This document shows positions 21,979 through 32,330 of a stretch of 64,000 nt of DNA, in pieces (within the stretch, counting starts at the first letter, position 1; each line of letters begins with the position of its first letter). The DNA is from Aedes albopictus. Lineage: Eukaryota > Arthropoda > Insecta > Diptera > Culicidae. The translations under genes and the position numbers were made by a program. The notes below the pieces were generated by a model, which worked only from the letters and a program-made list of their open reading frames with translations, did no database searches and had not been told where the DNA came from. The stretch lies in contig NC_085137.1 in the NCBI RefSeq assembly GCF_035046485.1, forward strand, positions 317,794,739-317,858,738, read 5' to 3'.

Positions 21979-22246
21979 TGATGACGGCGATGATTTCAAT
22001 GACGAATTGTTCAACGTTAACCAGCCACAGTTTATCACGGAAAGATTGCGCCCGTTTGATTTGTACAAGGTGGCTGAGTATACGTGACAGCTCCCACCCG
22101 GCGTCTGCAAAAACAGTTTTAGCCAATGTGCATACCGTGTACAAACTATACGTGCGCAGTCTGGCGCGATCTGATGCTGCGCGTTTCGAACGCAGCTGGC
22201 TGAGAATCCAAGATAAGCGCGACAATATCTATCTGCGCTTTCTTAG

Positions 22247-22389
22247 GGTCTGTTCCAATTGGCGTAAAATTGATTTTCGCTTAAATTTGACAGTTCGATA
22301 TTTTTTTCCTTTGGAGAACTTTCAAGTTTTAGTGTCGAACTGTCAAATTTAAGTAAAAATTAATCTTAATTCGCGAATTGGAACAGACC
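22247..22389. mobile_element. 143-bp foldback MITE (GGTCTGTTCC termini)
   Basis: Ends GGTCTGTTCCAATTGGCG and CGCGAATTGGAACAGACC, with inner arms CGCTTAAATTTGACAGTTCG and its inverse. AG flanks both sides (22245-22246, 22390-22391), a possible 2-bp duplication. Confidence 0.7.
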
Positions 22390-22729
22390 AGGTCTGGATC
22401 ATGATTCAAACTTGTTAAAACTACTGTATTTTACAAGCACAGTAGCACCGCACAGCGGCGTAACTGCGTACCAAACACCACCTGTAAAATGTTCATTTGA
22501 CATAAACTGCATTTTCAAAACTATAACTGAGTTTGTTATAATGTCCATATAAAGATGATCCAAATGAATTTATTTGTATTATAACTAACCTTGTTATAAT
22601 TCTGATATAATTAAATCAGGGTTTCAAATCATTTTTGTCAAATATATCTAAATATAACAAACGGTGATATATCTATCAACCGTTGATATAATTTTGTTAC
22701 ATTTTTGTTATGCCTTTCTGATCGGGTAT

Positions 22730-24440
22730 GCTGCAAACAGCAGCGGAGCACGCTATGTCTGAACTAGCAGATTATAAAAAATGAATGAATATTGTGTTTC
22801 TTTCCACAGAAGAGCAGTATTCAAGCCATGTTTTCATTCACAGAAGGTTTCAATATCGAAGAAAATTCACTCATACATTTTGTTTAAGAGAGAAATTGGC
22901 CAAAATAAGAATTTCTTGCAAATTTGTACAAAAAACAGATAAAAAGATGAAAAAAATAAAATGTTCTTGATGACACATTTTAATAGTTCTCGCATATGAT
23001 AATATATATCATAAATTCTGATACTCTGTGGAAAGAAACCTCAGAAATATAATTATAATTTTGATAAGTACAGTTCTCGCTGATTTCAATTTGCTTCTTT
23101 TGAGAGATTGCTCTTTATATCTCAAAAAATCCAATAGAGGTTCAATGCTTTCTGAGATCATTGCGAAGCATATGAAATTTCATACGCAGACCACATACTG
23201 AACCCCGTCGGTATTTAGGGGAACCATTCTCAAAAACCAATACCATCCATACCTGTGTGTACGGTGGTTTCTAGAACCTGGATAAATTTCCCTCATCAGG
23301 AAGACGTCATGCTGACTTTGGCGAGGCTAACATCTCCCCTGTTTATGAGACTCTTCGCAGTTCCATCATACATATATGTATGTTGGTACCTTCGTTTCTC
23401 GATAATCCTTTCCTTTCCCGCGCTTCATCAACATTGTTAATATGTAAGGTAGAGCTGGGTAAATTGAGCCAGTTTCTTGCAAGTTGGAATAATATAGTGT
23501 TTTCTGGAGTTTATGTTTTGTCACTGTATTTATTTCGACCATTTGTTCTATTTTATTATGTTTATTTGAATCTATTAATATGCGTTCCATTGTTCAAGAT
23601 ACAGTATTTTTATAGCAGCCTCCCTCCCCGCCCAGATATACCTTATTGCACATTAGCAAGACGAGACCCGCACATTGGGACCCATCGTGCGCAGCATGTT
23701 TGCCATATTTGATGTGGTTTTCAGATCAGTTTGTACCTTTTGATATGGTATCGGTTTTGATATGGTATGGTTTTATTTGCAACAACAGCAACAACATCAA
23801 CAACGGCCTCACCGGTCGTCACATAGACTTCATTTACGTGTGCGCTTTTTTGTCTTTGACTGCGAGCGAGAACTCTCCTGAAGACGGAGAAGCAACGGAC
23901 GACGACGACGACGACGACGACGTGGAACTCGTCGGACTTTGAGAAAATTACATACATACCGGGTGGTCCCTACCCAACTGGTTACGGTCCAGGTCCAGTC
24001 GACCAAGCCAGCTGGAATCGCTTGCTGCTTGAGGTTGAGGTGAGATGTGGCCCCTTTGTGGCCTGGAGAGAGCGAAACGGGGAGGAACGGACCGGTGAGC
24101 ATCGTCGAGTCGGCTAGTCGACGGAAAATTGCAACCACAACAACACCATGTGGCACACTGAATGAGCCATAGCATACCGCGCTTGGTACCGGTGGTGGTG
24201 GTGCTTGGAGGTTGTCGAATAAAATGTATGCTAGGAAATGTGTGTGCTGCTGGCTGCTCGACCTCAAGTTGCTGAAATTCACTCGAAAGATTTCCAAGTG
24301 GACTGGACACGAGTGGTCTCGGTAGTGTTATTCCTGGAAAGGCTATTTTTTTTTGGTTCTCCCAAGAATGGTTTTAAAATCTGTGGTAAATTGAGTTTGA
24401 TTATAAATCTACCTTGATACCCTGGTGGTTCCAAAGTAAC
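22730..24440. other. Unassigned stretch with a GC-richer 3' half
   Basis: An inverted pair GTTTCTTTCCACAGA / TCTGTGGAAAGAAAC at about 22797 and 23020 suggests an old MITE. A GAC trinucleotide run of eight lies near 23899-23923, and a CAACAACAG run near 23780. The 23640-24310 part is GC-richer and could include an untranslated exon, but I see no recognisable protein. ORFs across the GAC run are repeat by-products. Confidence 0.35.
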
Positions 24441-24850
24441 TTTACTCCAGCGCCGAGCGTTTAGTAGAGCACCATCTTTGTCGGTCTTTGGCGCTGCAGT
24501 TTCCCTGAATGGGTTTGCAGGTTTTCTTCAACCGCGTGTACGAAGTCGTCAACCTCTACCTGGATCCCTACTGAATACTGTTTTCTCTATTTTTCTTCCG
24601 GCATGCGCACTTCGTGTCCAGCTCACTGAAGTCTGCTGCATTTTATTGGTTTCACAATATTCGCTTCATTGTACACCTGATACAACTCGTATGCTCGAAA
24701 ACTCCCAAAGTTTCTCGGTCCACCTCCTTCAACGTTCACGCCTCGTGACCGTCGAGGACTACCGGATGAATCAGCGTCATATACAGAGCGAATTTCGTTT
24801 GCGTTTGCAAGTTACGAGACCTAAACTGGTTACGCAATCCGTAAGGGGCT
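24440..24850 (-). mobile_element. RTE-like 3' fragment G
   Basis: Minus-strand sequence at 24720-24840 aligns with element B near 28850-28960. Shared landmarks on the plus strand are CTTCAACGTTCAC, CGTGACCGT, GGAGAATCAG-like and TTTGCGTTTGCA-like blocks. The translation is broken (TLKEVDRETFGVFEH). A decayed C-terminal part of an RTE-like polyprotein lying against an R1-type fragment. Confidence 0.5.
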
Positions 24851-25263
24851 CCCTCGTCCAGGCGTTTCTGCATATCAGACCTGAACATTCCGGGGCCCTC
24901 TCCTTATCGGCATTCCCAGGGCCTAACTGTCCTACAAAAGGAGGCCAAGGACTAGGATCATGACGCGTAAAAAGTCCCTCGATGATCCCCTCCAACATCT
25001 CCGAAGACTGCTCTGTCAGTGCCATTACACCTCTTGTCTAGGTCGCTTGAGTCCAGAAGTAGGCCGGTGGTCTCCCAATTTCTAGGGTGGACTTGTCTAG
25101 GCATTGCCGCATCGCACGCCAGCTAGAGCACCGCTACCAGCTCGTCACTGCTTAAACCATGTTAGTTTCGCTCACGGCAGAGCGCCTTCCCAAATACCTC
25201 GACGTTGAAGTATGATGTCTACTACCACCTACGAGAGCTTGGCCTTGACCTAACCGTCTCTTC

Positions 25264-25668
25264 CTATAACCGCTGGCTGCTTGCTATTGTTGTAATCGAT
25301 ACTGGAGTGGACCGCCAGAGGTGATCGCTGTGAATGTGACTATCGTTTACCCTAAAGTTCGAAGTACTTGTTAGGCCAGGATTACAAAAAGTAACGTCGA
25401 TAATCGACTTTGATCCGTTCCTACTAAAGGTACTGTTTGTGCCGATATTACATAATTCGACATCTAGCATACATGTAACTTGTGCCTCTAGCAGGATCGG
25501 ACCCCGCTGATTCGTGAAACTCAGTTGCTGAGCTGCAGCACAGTGGTTCAGGTTCAACTGCGTTACTAGCACTGTGATTTGCCAGCTACGGCTCTTATGA
25601 AGGCTGGGCGCCCTGGGCCACCCGTTGGGTGCTTGTTGTTCGCGGATTCTCCGAATCAAATCAAACAC
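25264..25668 (-). pseudogene. R1-type endonuclease, internally deleted
   Basis: Reads WQITVLVTQLNLNHCAAAQQL, cut here at the usual QxNLNHCxxAQ start of R1-type endonucleases. It then passes through a short unrelated stretch to LDVELCNIGTNSTFSRN, IIDVTFCNPGLTS and NDSHIHSDH. The SDH catalytic end is present. The central part that normally holds the EPY and DFNA motifs is missing, so roughly half the domain is lost. Confidence 0.65.
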
Positions 25669-25688
25669 GTGGGTGGACTCGTGCAGCC

Positions 25689-25874
25689 TTATGCCTTATG
25701 GCCTTCGTTGCCGCATCGCCACAGTTTGCTCCTGTCAAGGCATCTGCAGTTCTGGTGTCCTGGTTCCAGACACTTGAAGCAAATCTCCAGTGGCTCGTGC
25801 AATGTCAGTTGGCATACTGACCAGTCCACATTGAGCTTCTTTGGTTTAACGGAACCAAGGCTATCTGTGCGCAC
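25689..25874 (-). pseudogene. R1-type ORF1 zinc-knuckle region
   Basis: CFKCLEPGHQNCRC fits C-x2-C-x4-H-x4-C, the first retroviral-type zinc knuckle. RCGNEGHKA follows as part of a second. Such knuckles bind element RNA in the ORF1 protein. It lies just upstream of the endonuclease frame, in keeping with ORF1-ORF2 order. Confidence 0.65.
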
Positions 25875-26230
25875 TGTTGCCGCAGTGCCATGACGAGCTC
25901 TTCCGCATCGGTGATCTCATTTAGATTTTTCACCTTCACCAACTTCGCCTCTGCTGTAAGAGCCCTCGCCTCGACACCTTCACCAAGGACCTCTTCCGCC
26001 AGACTTTTGTAGGCGACGCCCTTGCGCTCTTTGTCGCACTTGAGCTCTAAATCATTTCATCCATACGAGTATGTCTAATACTGCGCACCTCGGCTCCCAG
26101 ATCTTCGAGCTTGACGTCGCTTCTCATCACCTTCAAGACGCCCTATTACGTTTTCCAAGCCTGGTTTGCCTACTCTGTCGCGGTTTCTGCTTCTTCTTCT
26201 TCTTCTTTCGTTCTACTTTAATCCAAGGGA

Positions 26231-26657
26231 CGTTACACGGCGTCAAAATTCCGATTGTTATCGAACTATCATGTACCTTGGATTTTTCTCCACAGGATGT
26301 CAGAACTATGGCTAAATAGTGTAAATGGACAGTTTCAAAATAAACCATCGGGGAAATTTTGGTTTAGCTAAGTTCTTGACTTTTTTCATACTAAAAATCA
26401 ATAAATACTATTTTAGCCTAAAATATGTCCCATACAAAATGTTTGGAACAATTTTCGCCGATGAAATATTTTCTAGTCTTCCGATTATGAATATATACCC
26501 TGAATACTAATCATTTTTGAATAGAAAAATACGAGGTACATCAAAGTTCGATAATAATCAGATAACAATCAGTGAACTTTGTATCAGAGTCTGTATCGGA
26601 CGGTCGACATTAGTCCTGTTCAACGACGTAGGTCGAACACGCTCAAATTTGATGCAT
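26231..26657. other. Unassigned AT-rich stretch
   Basis: No gene motif seen. It separates the R1-type fragment from the target site of element D. Confidence 0.4.
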
Positions 26658-26669
26658 CCTGCTCTTACA

Positions 26670-27174
26670 TACATACATACATTTATTTATTCAACATCAC
26701 ATTTAAGACAAGACATAATCAACAATAGTACGCCACAATACTCGGTTTGTGGCTGCCGCTCTCCATCCTCGGTCGCGCCCAATGCTCGCCAGGTCACGCT
26801 CCACCTGGTCCGCCCATCGTGCTCTCTGCGCTCCACGCCTTCTTGTGCCAACCGGATCAGCTGCAAACACCAGCTTCGCAGGGTTGTTGTCCGGCATTCT
26901 TACAACATGCCCTGCCCACTGTATCCTTCCCGCTTTGGCCACCTTCTGGATGCTGGGTTCGCCGTAAAGTGCAGCGAGCTCGTGGTTCATTCTTCTCCGC
27001 CGCACACCGTTCTCCTGCACACCACCGAAGATCGTCCTTAGCAGGCGTCGCTCGAAAACTCCGAGTGCTTGCAGGTCCTCCTCGAGCATGGTCCATGTCT
27101 CGTGCCCGTAGAGGACCACCGGTCTTATTAGCGTTTTGTACATGGCGCATTTGGTGCGTGGGTGAATCTTTTTT
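26670..27174 (-). mobile_element. RTE-like element D, 5'-truncated, with 12-bp target duplication
   Basis: CCTGCTCTTACA lies at 26658-26669 and again at 27175-27186, a perfect duplication. On the minus strand the copy starts within KKIHPRTKCAMYK and ends with a short 3' UTR and an (ATGT)n tail at 26670-26690. The coding part, 26703-27174, runs uninterrupted to VDYVLS. The intact frame and clean duplication point to a fairly recent insertion. It is the same family as element A. Confidence 0.9.
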
Positions 27175-27390
27175 CCTGCTCTTACACATCTGTCAACAAA
27201 CGGGTAAAAGCAGGAGAATGCAGCAACTTCGAGCAAGTTCAATCTGCGTCGTTGAACAACACTAATGTGTTGATTGTGTACAGGATTTTGAAAGTTTTAT
27301 GTTTACACACTTCACATGGTTCAGTCGGCAGCTGTTAACTCGCAGAGCATTTTATGAGATCGAGAGTCCACAAAAACTGCGCATTCTGAT

Positions 27391-27615
27391 TATAGACACT
27401 ATAGATTCCATAGACTCGCGGAGGCGAAGACAACTGTAGCCAAACGAACTGTCAGTTCGTGTAGCCAAACGAGCACGACCTCATGATTTCAATAGCGACA
27501 ATGGATTGCGTGACGTCATATTCACTCGGTACACTCTAAATTCACGGCAAAACACACTAAAGTCGTTTTGATCAACCATGTCTCCGCGAGTCTATGGAAT
27601 CTATAGTGTCTATAG
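27391..27615. mobile_element. 225-bp MITE with perfect ~28-bp TIRs
   Basis: Each end carries ACACTATAGATTCCATAGAC followed by TCGCGGAG, exact on both strands. The outer TATAG/CTATA suggests TA target use. Internal sequence is non-coding. The identical long TIRs suggest a young copy. Confidence 0.85.
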
Positions 27616-28189
27616 TTCTGATGACTGATTGGCGGTATACAGCTGATCGAGTACATCGAATGGACGAAGCCTTCATCAAATTAATTCTTAAGCAGGAACA
27701 CTTCAACATCTTCTACAACCTGCTTGGTCGCTGAGGACGCTCAAGCTGACGACGATTCAGTCGATCTACGCCTGTCTGTACACGAAGCATGGCCTGGATT
27801 AGTTTCTGAGTCCGAAGTACAAAGATTGCCAGATTTTACCTAACCTTATCCTGGAGAACCACTTGACGAGTATGAATTACGCTATAAAGCCGCTTTTCAA
27901 GGGAATCAACCAACACCTCTTCGACCCGCAGATTTCAAACTTAACCCGTCAATTATGGTTTCCTTTATGATGAATTGTTTCACCAATCTGACGCAAGCTC
28001 TGACCTGGAACGCACCCTTCTGCTGGAAATGGAACGCCTCTGTTTCTCTTTAATCGGAGCCATGTACGACAGTGTTGGCAGCACTGCTCATAAACCACCA
28101 GATCTTGCACTACCTGGTACACCATAAATAAAGACACTACACCGTCTTCAACCAGAGATTGTACAGACTGAACAAGCACTAACATATGA
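27616..28189. other. Unassigned stretch
   Basis: Moderate GC, no domain recognised in any frame. Confidence 0.35.
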
Positions 28190-28341
28190 CAACGGACAAC
28201 ACACATATCACCCAGTGGCCCAGTGTAGATTTTTTCGTTTGACGAAAAGTTTTCACCGACTGAGCAGGAATCGAACCCACACTTCAAGGCTTACGAAACG
28301 CCTACATGACTAACGCCTCTAGCTGCACGGCCACGAAGCCC
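28190..28341 (-). mobile_element. tRNA-derived SINE, family 2
   Basis: On the minus strand the head reads GGGCTTCGTGGCCGTGCAGC (A box region) and carries GTGGGTTCGATTCCTGC (B box). It is followed by AAACTTTTCGTCAAACG and CACTGGGCCACTGGGTG. The distance from A to B box is longer than in family 1, as for a type II (long variable arm) tRNA. Confidence 0.75.
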
Positions 28342-28476
28342 ACAAAAAATATCAATACCTTGAACGTCCTGATCAAGTTTCTCGTCCTGCCCTGATCCAC
28401 AGATCCACAACGAATCGCTCATGGAGGAACTCCTACTTACTTGATACTTGATGGGCTACAACTCGTAGCGGTGAGT

Positions 28477-29420
28477 CTACGCCGAATGAAGTATCCGCCT
28501 CCACTGGCCTCGGTCATGGGCCAATCGCTTCCAGTCGCCCTGAACGTTTAGAGTCCTTAGGTCCTCCTCAACTGCAAAAAACCAACGTGTGCGCGGCCTT
28601 CCACGAAGCCGACGACCCCTTTCTGGTTCTCTGCTGAATATATTTTTAGCTTGTCGTACCTCCGGCATACGAGCTACCAGTCCAGCCAATCGCAGCCTGC
28701 CGTGTTGTATTCGCTTCACTATATCCATCTCTTTATATACCTGGTACAATTCGTAGTTCATGCGACGCCGCCAGATGCCTTCCTCCAGTTTACCGCCGAG
28801 TATTGTTCGCAGCACTTTTTAAGTTCGAAGACTCCAAAGGCTCTCCGATCAACTTCTTTCAACGTTCACATTTCATGACCGTATAAAGCGACCGGGAGAA
28901 TCAGAGACTTGTACAACGCGAGTTTTGTCTTCGTTTGCAGCCTGCGGGACCTCAGCTGGTTTCGCAGACCGAAAAAGGCCCGATTTGCAGCCGCAATCCA
29001 TTTTTTCACCTCGCGGGTAACATCATTATCGCACGTCACTAGAGTACCAAGATAAACAAATCCATCCACAACTTCAAACTTTTCCCCACCTAGCACCACT
29101 TCATCACCACTACCACGGCCGGACCGACGTTGAACACCAGCAATCATGTACTTAGTCTTTGTGGTGTTAATCGTAAGTCCAATCCTCGCAGTCTTCCTCT
29201 TAAAAGGTACGAACGCCTCTTCCACGGCCCGACGGTCGATTCCGATGATGTCGATATCGTCCACGAAGCCCAGGAGCATATGCGACTTCGTGACAATGGT
29301 TCCGCTCCTGTGCACACCAGCTCTCCTTATCGCTCCTTCCAATGCTATGTTGAACAGTAAGTTTGAAAGAGCATCGCCCTGCTTCAGTCCGTCAAAGGTT
29401 ACGAACGATGACGAAATTTA
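28477..29420 (-). pseudogene. Element B RT catalytic box and C-terminal domain
   Basis: After a TAA at 29418-29420 the frame continues SSSFVTFDGLKQGDALSN and LLFNIALEGAIRRAG. It then reads GFVDDIDIIG (FVDD catalytic box), DGFVYLGTLVTCDNDVTR and LILPVALYGHE to a TGA. After a further frame shift, VFE...LRTILGGKLEEGIW and RRRMNYELYQVYKE follow. The last residues RRILHSA end at 28477. Confidence 0.8.
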
Positions 29421-29556
29421 ATCCGCAACCCGTACACTTGATTTCGATCCGTCAAGCGTTGCACGAATCAGTCTAATCAGCTTCGCCGGAAAACCATGTT
29501 CGATCATAATCTGCCATAACTCGTGTCTCTTTACTGAATCGTACGCCGCCTTGAAA

Positions 29557-31020
29557 TCAATAAACAGATGATGAGTCTGCAAGTTCTGCTGAAAGATGGG
29601 TCTGCAAGTACTCCTGAAATTTATCGAGAATCTGCCGCAGGGTGAACATCTGGTCCGTTGTTGGTCGGCCCTCACGAAATCCTGCCTGATATTCGCCGAC
29701 GAAGGACTCCTCAATCGGCCTCAGCCTGTGGAACAGAACTCCGGACAAAGTTTTGTACGCTGAATTGAGGAGTGTTATTCCTCTGTAATTCGCGCACTCC
29801 AGTCGATGCCCTTTATTGAAAAGAAGGCAAATGAGACCATCCAACCAACAAGCGGGCAGTTCTTCCTCCTCCCATATCTTCAATATAATACGGTGTAAGA
29901 GTTGATGCAGCTGCTCACTACCGTGCTTGAGAAGCTCGACCAGGAGTTCGTCCTTCCCAGCAACCTTGTTGTTCTTCAGTCCCCTAATGGCTGTCTTGAC
30001 CTCGTCTAGCGTTGGAGGTTCCACAGCTTGTCCGTCGTCGTCGATTCGAATTCCGTCTGTCGCACTTCCACTCCCACCGTTCAACAATACCTCGAAGTGC
30101 TCTCTCCACCTGGCAGCCACCATTGTCTTGTCTGTCAGCAAGTTTCCATTACGGTCATTGCACATGACGGGAGAAGGCGCTGTTTTTCTCCGCACGCCAT
30201 TGACAGTTTTGTAAAATCTCCGCATATCATTCTGTTCCATACTCTCTTGCGCCTGAGCAATCACATTTTCCTCGTGCTCTTTTTTCTTTTTGCGGTGGAT
30301 TCGTTTTTCGGCTACTCTTGATTCCCTGTATCGCTCCCTGCTCTGCCGGGTCCCCGACACCAGCATCCGGCTTCTGGCAACATTCTTCTCGTCCGTTACC
30401 CTCTGGCACTCCTCGTCGAACCACCCGTTTCTAGGTCGTCTTTGAACAGTACCTATCACCTCCCGCGCTGCTGTACTCATCGCTCCGTGGATAGACTCCC
30501 ACAGAGTGTTGAGATTATCGCTCTTGTTGATCTCACTTATCCGCTCGTCCAGCTTCTGGTGATAGTCAGCTACCGTACCATCTGCTGAAAACCGCTGGAT
30601 GTTGAAACGCATCGATCGCCGGTTCCTAAAGTCCGACACGGTTGATAACCGAGCTCGGATCTTACTAACTACGAGATAGTGATCTGAGTCGATGTTGGGA
30701 CCTCGAAAAGTTCTAACATCAATTACGTCCGAGAAATGTCGGCCATCTACCAGCACATGGTCGATTTGGTTGCAAGTATCGCCGTTTGGGTGTCTCCAGG
30801 TGTGCTTACGGATATCCTTGCGTGCAAAGTAGGTGCTACTAATGGCCATCCCCCTGGCGGCAGCAAAGTTGACTAATCTCAGGCCGTTGTCATTAGTGAC
30901 GGAGTGAAGGCTCTCCGCACCGATGATTGGACGGAAAAAGTCCTCTCTTCCGACCTGCGCGTTGGCGTCACCGATGACAATCTTAACGTCGTGTTTTGTC
31001 AAGACATTCATAAAACGCAT
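29557..31020 (-). pseudogene. Element B endonuclease C-terminus plus RT N-terminus
   Basis: A 487-codon frame. VKIVIGDANAQVGRE (GDxN) and NIDSDHYLVVSKIRARL (SDH) complete the endonuclease in the first ~120 residues. A basic linker follows (KRIHRKKKKEHEENV), then GLKNNKVAGKDELLVELLK, YRGITLLNSAYKTLSGVL and YQAGFREGRPTTDQM (RT fingers). The frame ends in SAELADSSSVY because of a ~25-bp insertion or partial duplication just before motif A. Motif A itself, LFIDFKAAYDSV, is in the frame at 29418-29714. Confidence 0.85.
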
Positions 31021-31400
31021 CCTTCACATCATTGGTTTTCTCGTTGGTCGGCGCATAGACATTGATCAGGCTGTAGTTAAAGAATTTGCCCCGGATCCTC
31101 AATACGCAGATCAGCTCGTTGATCGGTTTCCACCTCATAACTCGCTTCATCTGTTTCCCGATCACTATGAATCCGACCCCATGTTCTGCCTTATCGCTGC
31201 CGCTGTGGTAGATGTTATATTTGAACGATGTGTTGGCGACGGGATCCACCGCCCCCTGAATTCACGTTCACCCGTTTTGGGCCACCGCTCTTCCTGTATA
31301 GCAGCCACGCACACACCAACTTTCTGCAATTCACGAGCCAAAAGACTCACTCGTCCAGGTTCATTTCAGGTCCTGTCGTTCCAGGTATCGAGTTTCCAAT
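31021..31400 (-). pseudogene. Element B endonuclease, N-terminal part in two frames
   Basis: VGVCVAAIQEERWPKTGERE (31165-31350 frame) holds the conserved QE of AP-type endonucleases. A frame change in a G run near 31,248 then leads to YNIYHSGSDKAEHGVGFIVI and LINVYAPTNEK (30983-31249 frame). Together these cover the first half of the domain. Confidence 0.75.
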
Positions 31401-31846
31401 CATAGTCCTTATTTCGTTGCCAGGTCGGTGTCCGAGAGTATCGTTCGCATATTCTATTTCTTACTTCATTTTTCGTAGTGTTGAAAGGCTTCGACAGGCT
31501 ACCTTACCGGGGTCACGCTGCCTACATCGCGTTGGTGGGGCTGCCACCTTAGGTATAGCTGACGCGATACAGCGTTTCATATTCAGCCGCTGGATGCCAG
31601 AACAGACGCTGTTTGAGCCGCCCTCCTTGGTGTACAGACGCTCGGGACGTACCTCATCAATCTAGCTAAAGTCAGAAGGACAACAGTGCCCAGGCTGCAC
31701 TACCAGCTAAGCACACAACTCTTAGCTGGCGGTATTTGTCATCGTTTGACCCGTGGAAGCATGAGGTAGGAACTTGTGAGGACCAGAGCTATGTTGAGCG
31801 CTCTCCTTATCGACTCACCGTTTTGCAGCCCGGAGGAACTCCTACT

Positions 31847-32328
31847 CTCCTACTATCTGGGCACCATCGGATACATCATAAGGACGGCCAATTAGACCTA
31901 AACAAGCTCGTTGAACACCTGATTATTGCATGATAGCACTGCGTTTCGAAATTCCGAAGTTCTGTGGTTAGACTAACTTTATTGGCCAATCTTCTATAAA
32001 TGAGATTTGTACAATATTCAACAATTCGAGTTCAATTCGCCCAAAAGTGAATTATTCCAGCTGCTTAATATTGTCGAAAGAGTTGACAAGGAAATAGTGT
32101 TCTGTGATTTCTCCCTCTTCACCTCCGACACAGCTCATTTTACCTTTTGCCAAGTCGGCGATGATATAGACCTCTCCAGCGACAATTCAATAGGAAGTTC
32201 TTGTGGTTTTCCAAGTAGGATTAACCAGCAGATCGACGACTTCGATGAGCAGAATGCGTCGCCGTCGCTCCGAAGTGATAAGTGCTCTTGAAACCACGTG
32301 CACGCCGTAGAAAATAAAAAAGGGTTGG
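31847..32328. other. Unassigned stretch right of element B
   Basis: With element B and one duplicate removed, the flanks join as SLMEELLLSYYLGTIGYIIR in one frame, ending at TAG. This hints that B may have landed in old coding sequence, but I cannot place it. An ORF at 32007-32291 has no recognisable domain. Confidence 0.3.
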
Positions 32329-32330
32329 TA

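Larger units (their letters stand above)
19467..22726. mobile_element. 3.26-kb TIR element with subterminal TTATAAC motifs
   Basis: Both termini read CCCGATCAGAAAGGCATAAC (right end on the opposite strand). TAT flanks both sides (19464-19466 and 22727-22729), a 3-bp target duplication. The first ~300 bp and last ~230 bp are studded with TTATAAC/GTTATAA motifs, about ten in all including one near 20110. Internal sequence includes a tRNA-like segment, a Jockey-like RT fossil and several nested MITEs, so the original element was probably much shorter. No transposase was recognised. Confidence 0.7.
24850..26230 (-). mobile_element. R1-type non-LTR fragment (ORF1 end and ORF2 start)
   Basis: From right to left on the minus strand: an ORF1 remnant, zinc knuckles (about 25690-25790), an endonuclease start (25264-25668), then LEGLFTRHDPSPWPPF (about 24955-24990), typical of the linker before the RT in R1-type elements. 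ORF1 followed closely by ORF2 with an N-terminal endonuclease is the R1 layout. RT and 3' end are missing. A TTC microsatellite sits at 26188-26207, outside the coding remnant. Confidence 0.65.
28438..31831 (-). mobile_element. RTE-like element B, end to end, with 15-bp target duplication
   Basis: GGAGGAACTCCTACT lies at 28423-28437 and 31832-31846, a perfect duplication. The element is 3,394 bp on the minus strand. It has a leader starting GGGCTGCAAAACGGTGAG, endonuclease (about 31,400-30,600), RT (29,990-28,870), a C-terminal domain, and a short tail with CAAGTATCAAGTA. It carries at least six lesions: frame changes near 31,248 and 31,000, an insertion near 29,590, a TAA at 29,418-29,420, a TGA near 28,865 and a frame change near 28,818. 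It is complete in length but not able to move by itself. Confidence 0.9.

Noticed and set aside
23646..24310. ORFs across the GAC trinucleotide run on both strands
   Set aside because: Arise from the microsatellite (poly-Asp or poly-Arg/Val); no domain.
26703..27242. Full 179-codon ORF as a gene
   Set aside because: The first ~22 codons lie outside the element beyond the 5' truncation; the rest is a retrotransposon C-terminus with target duplications.
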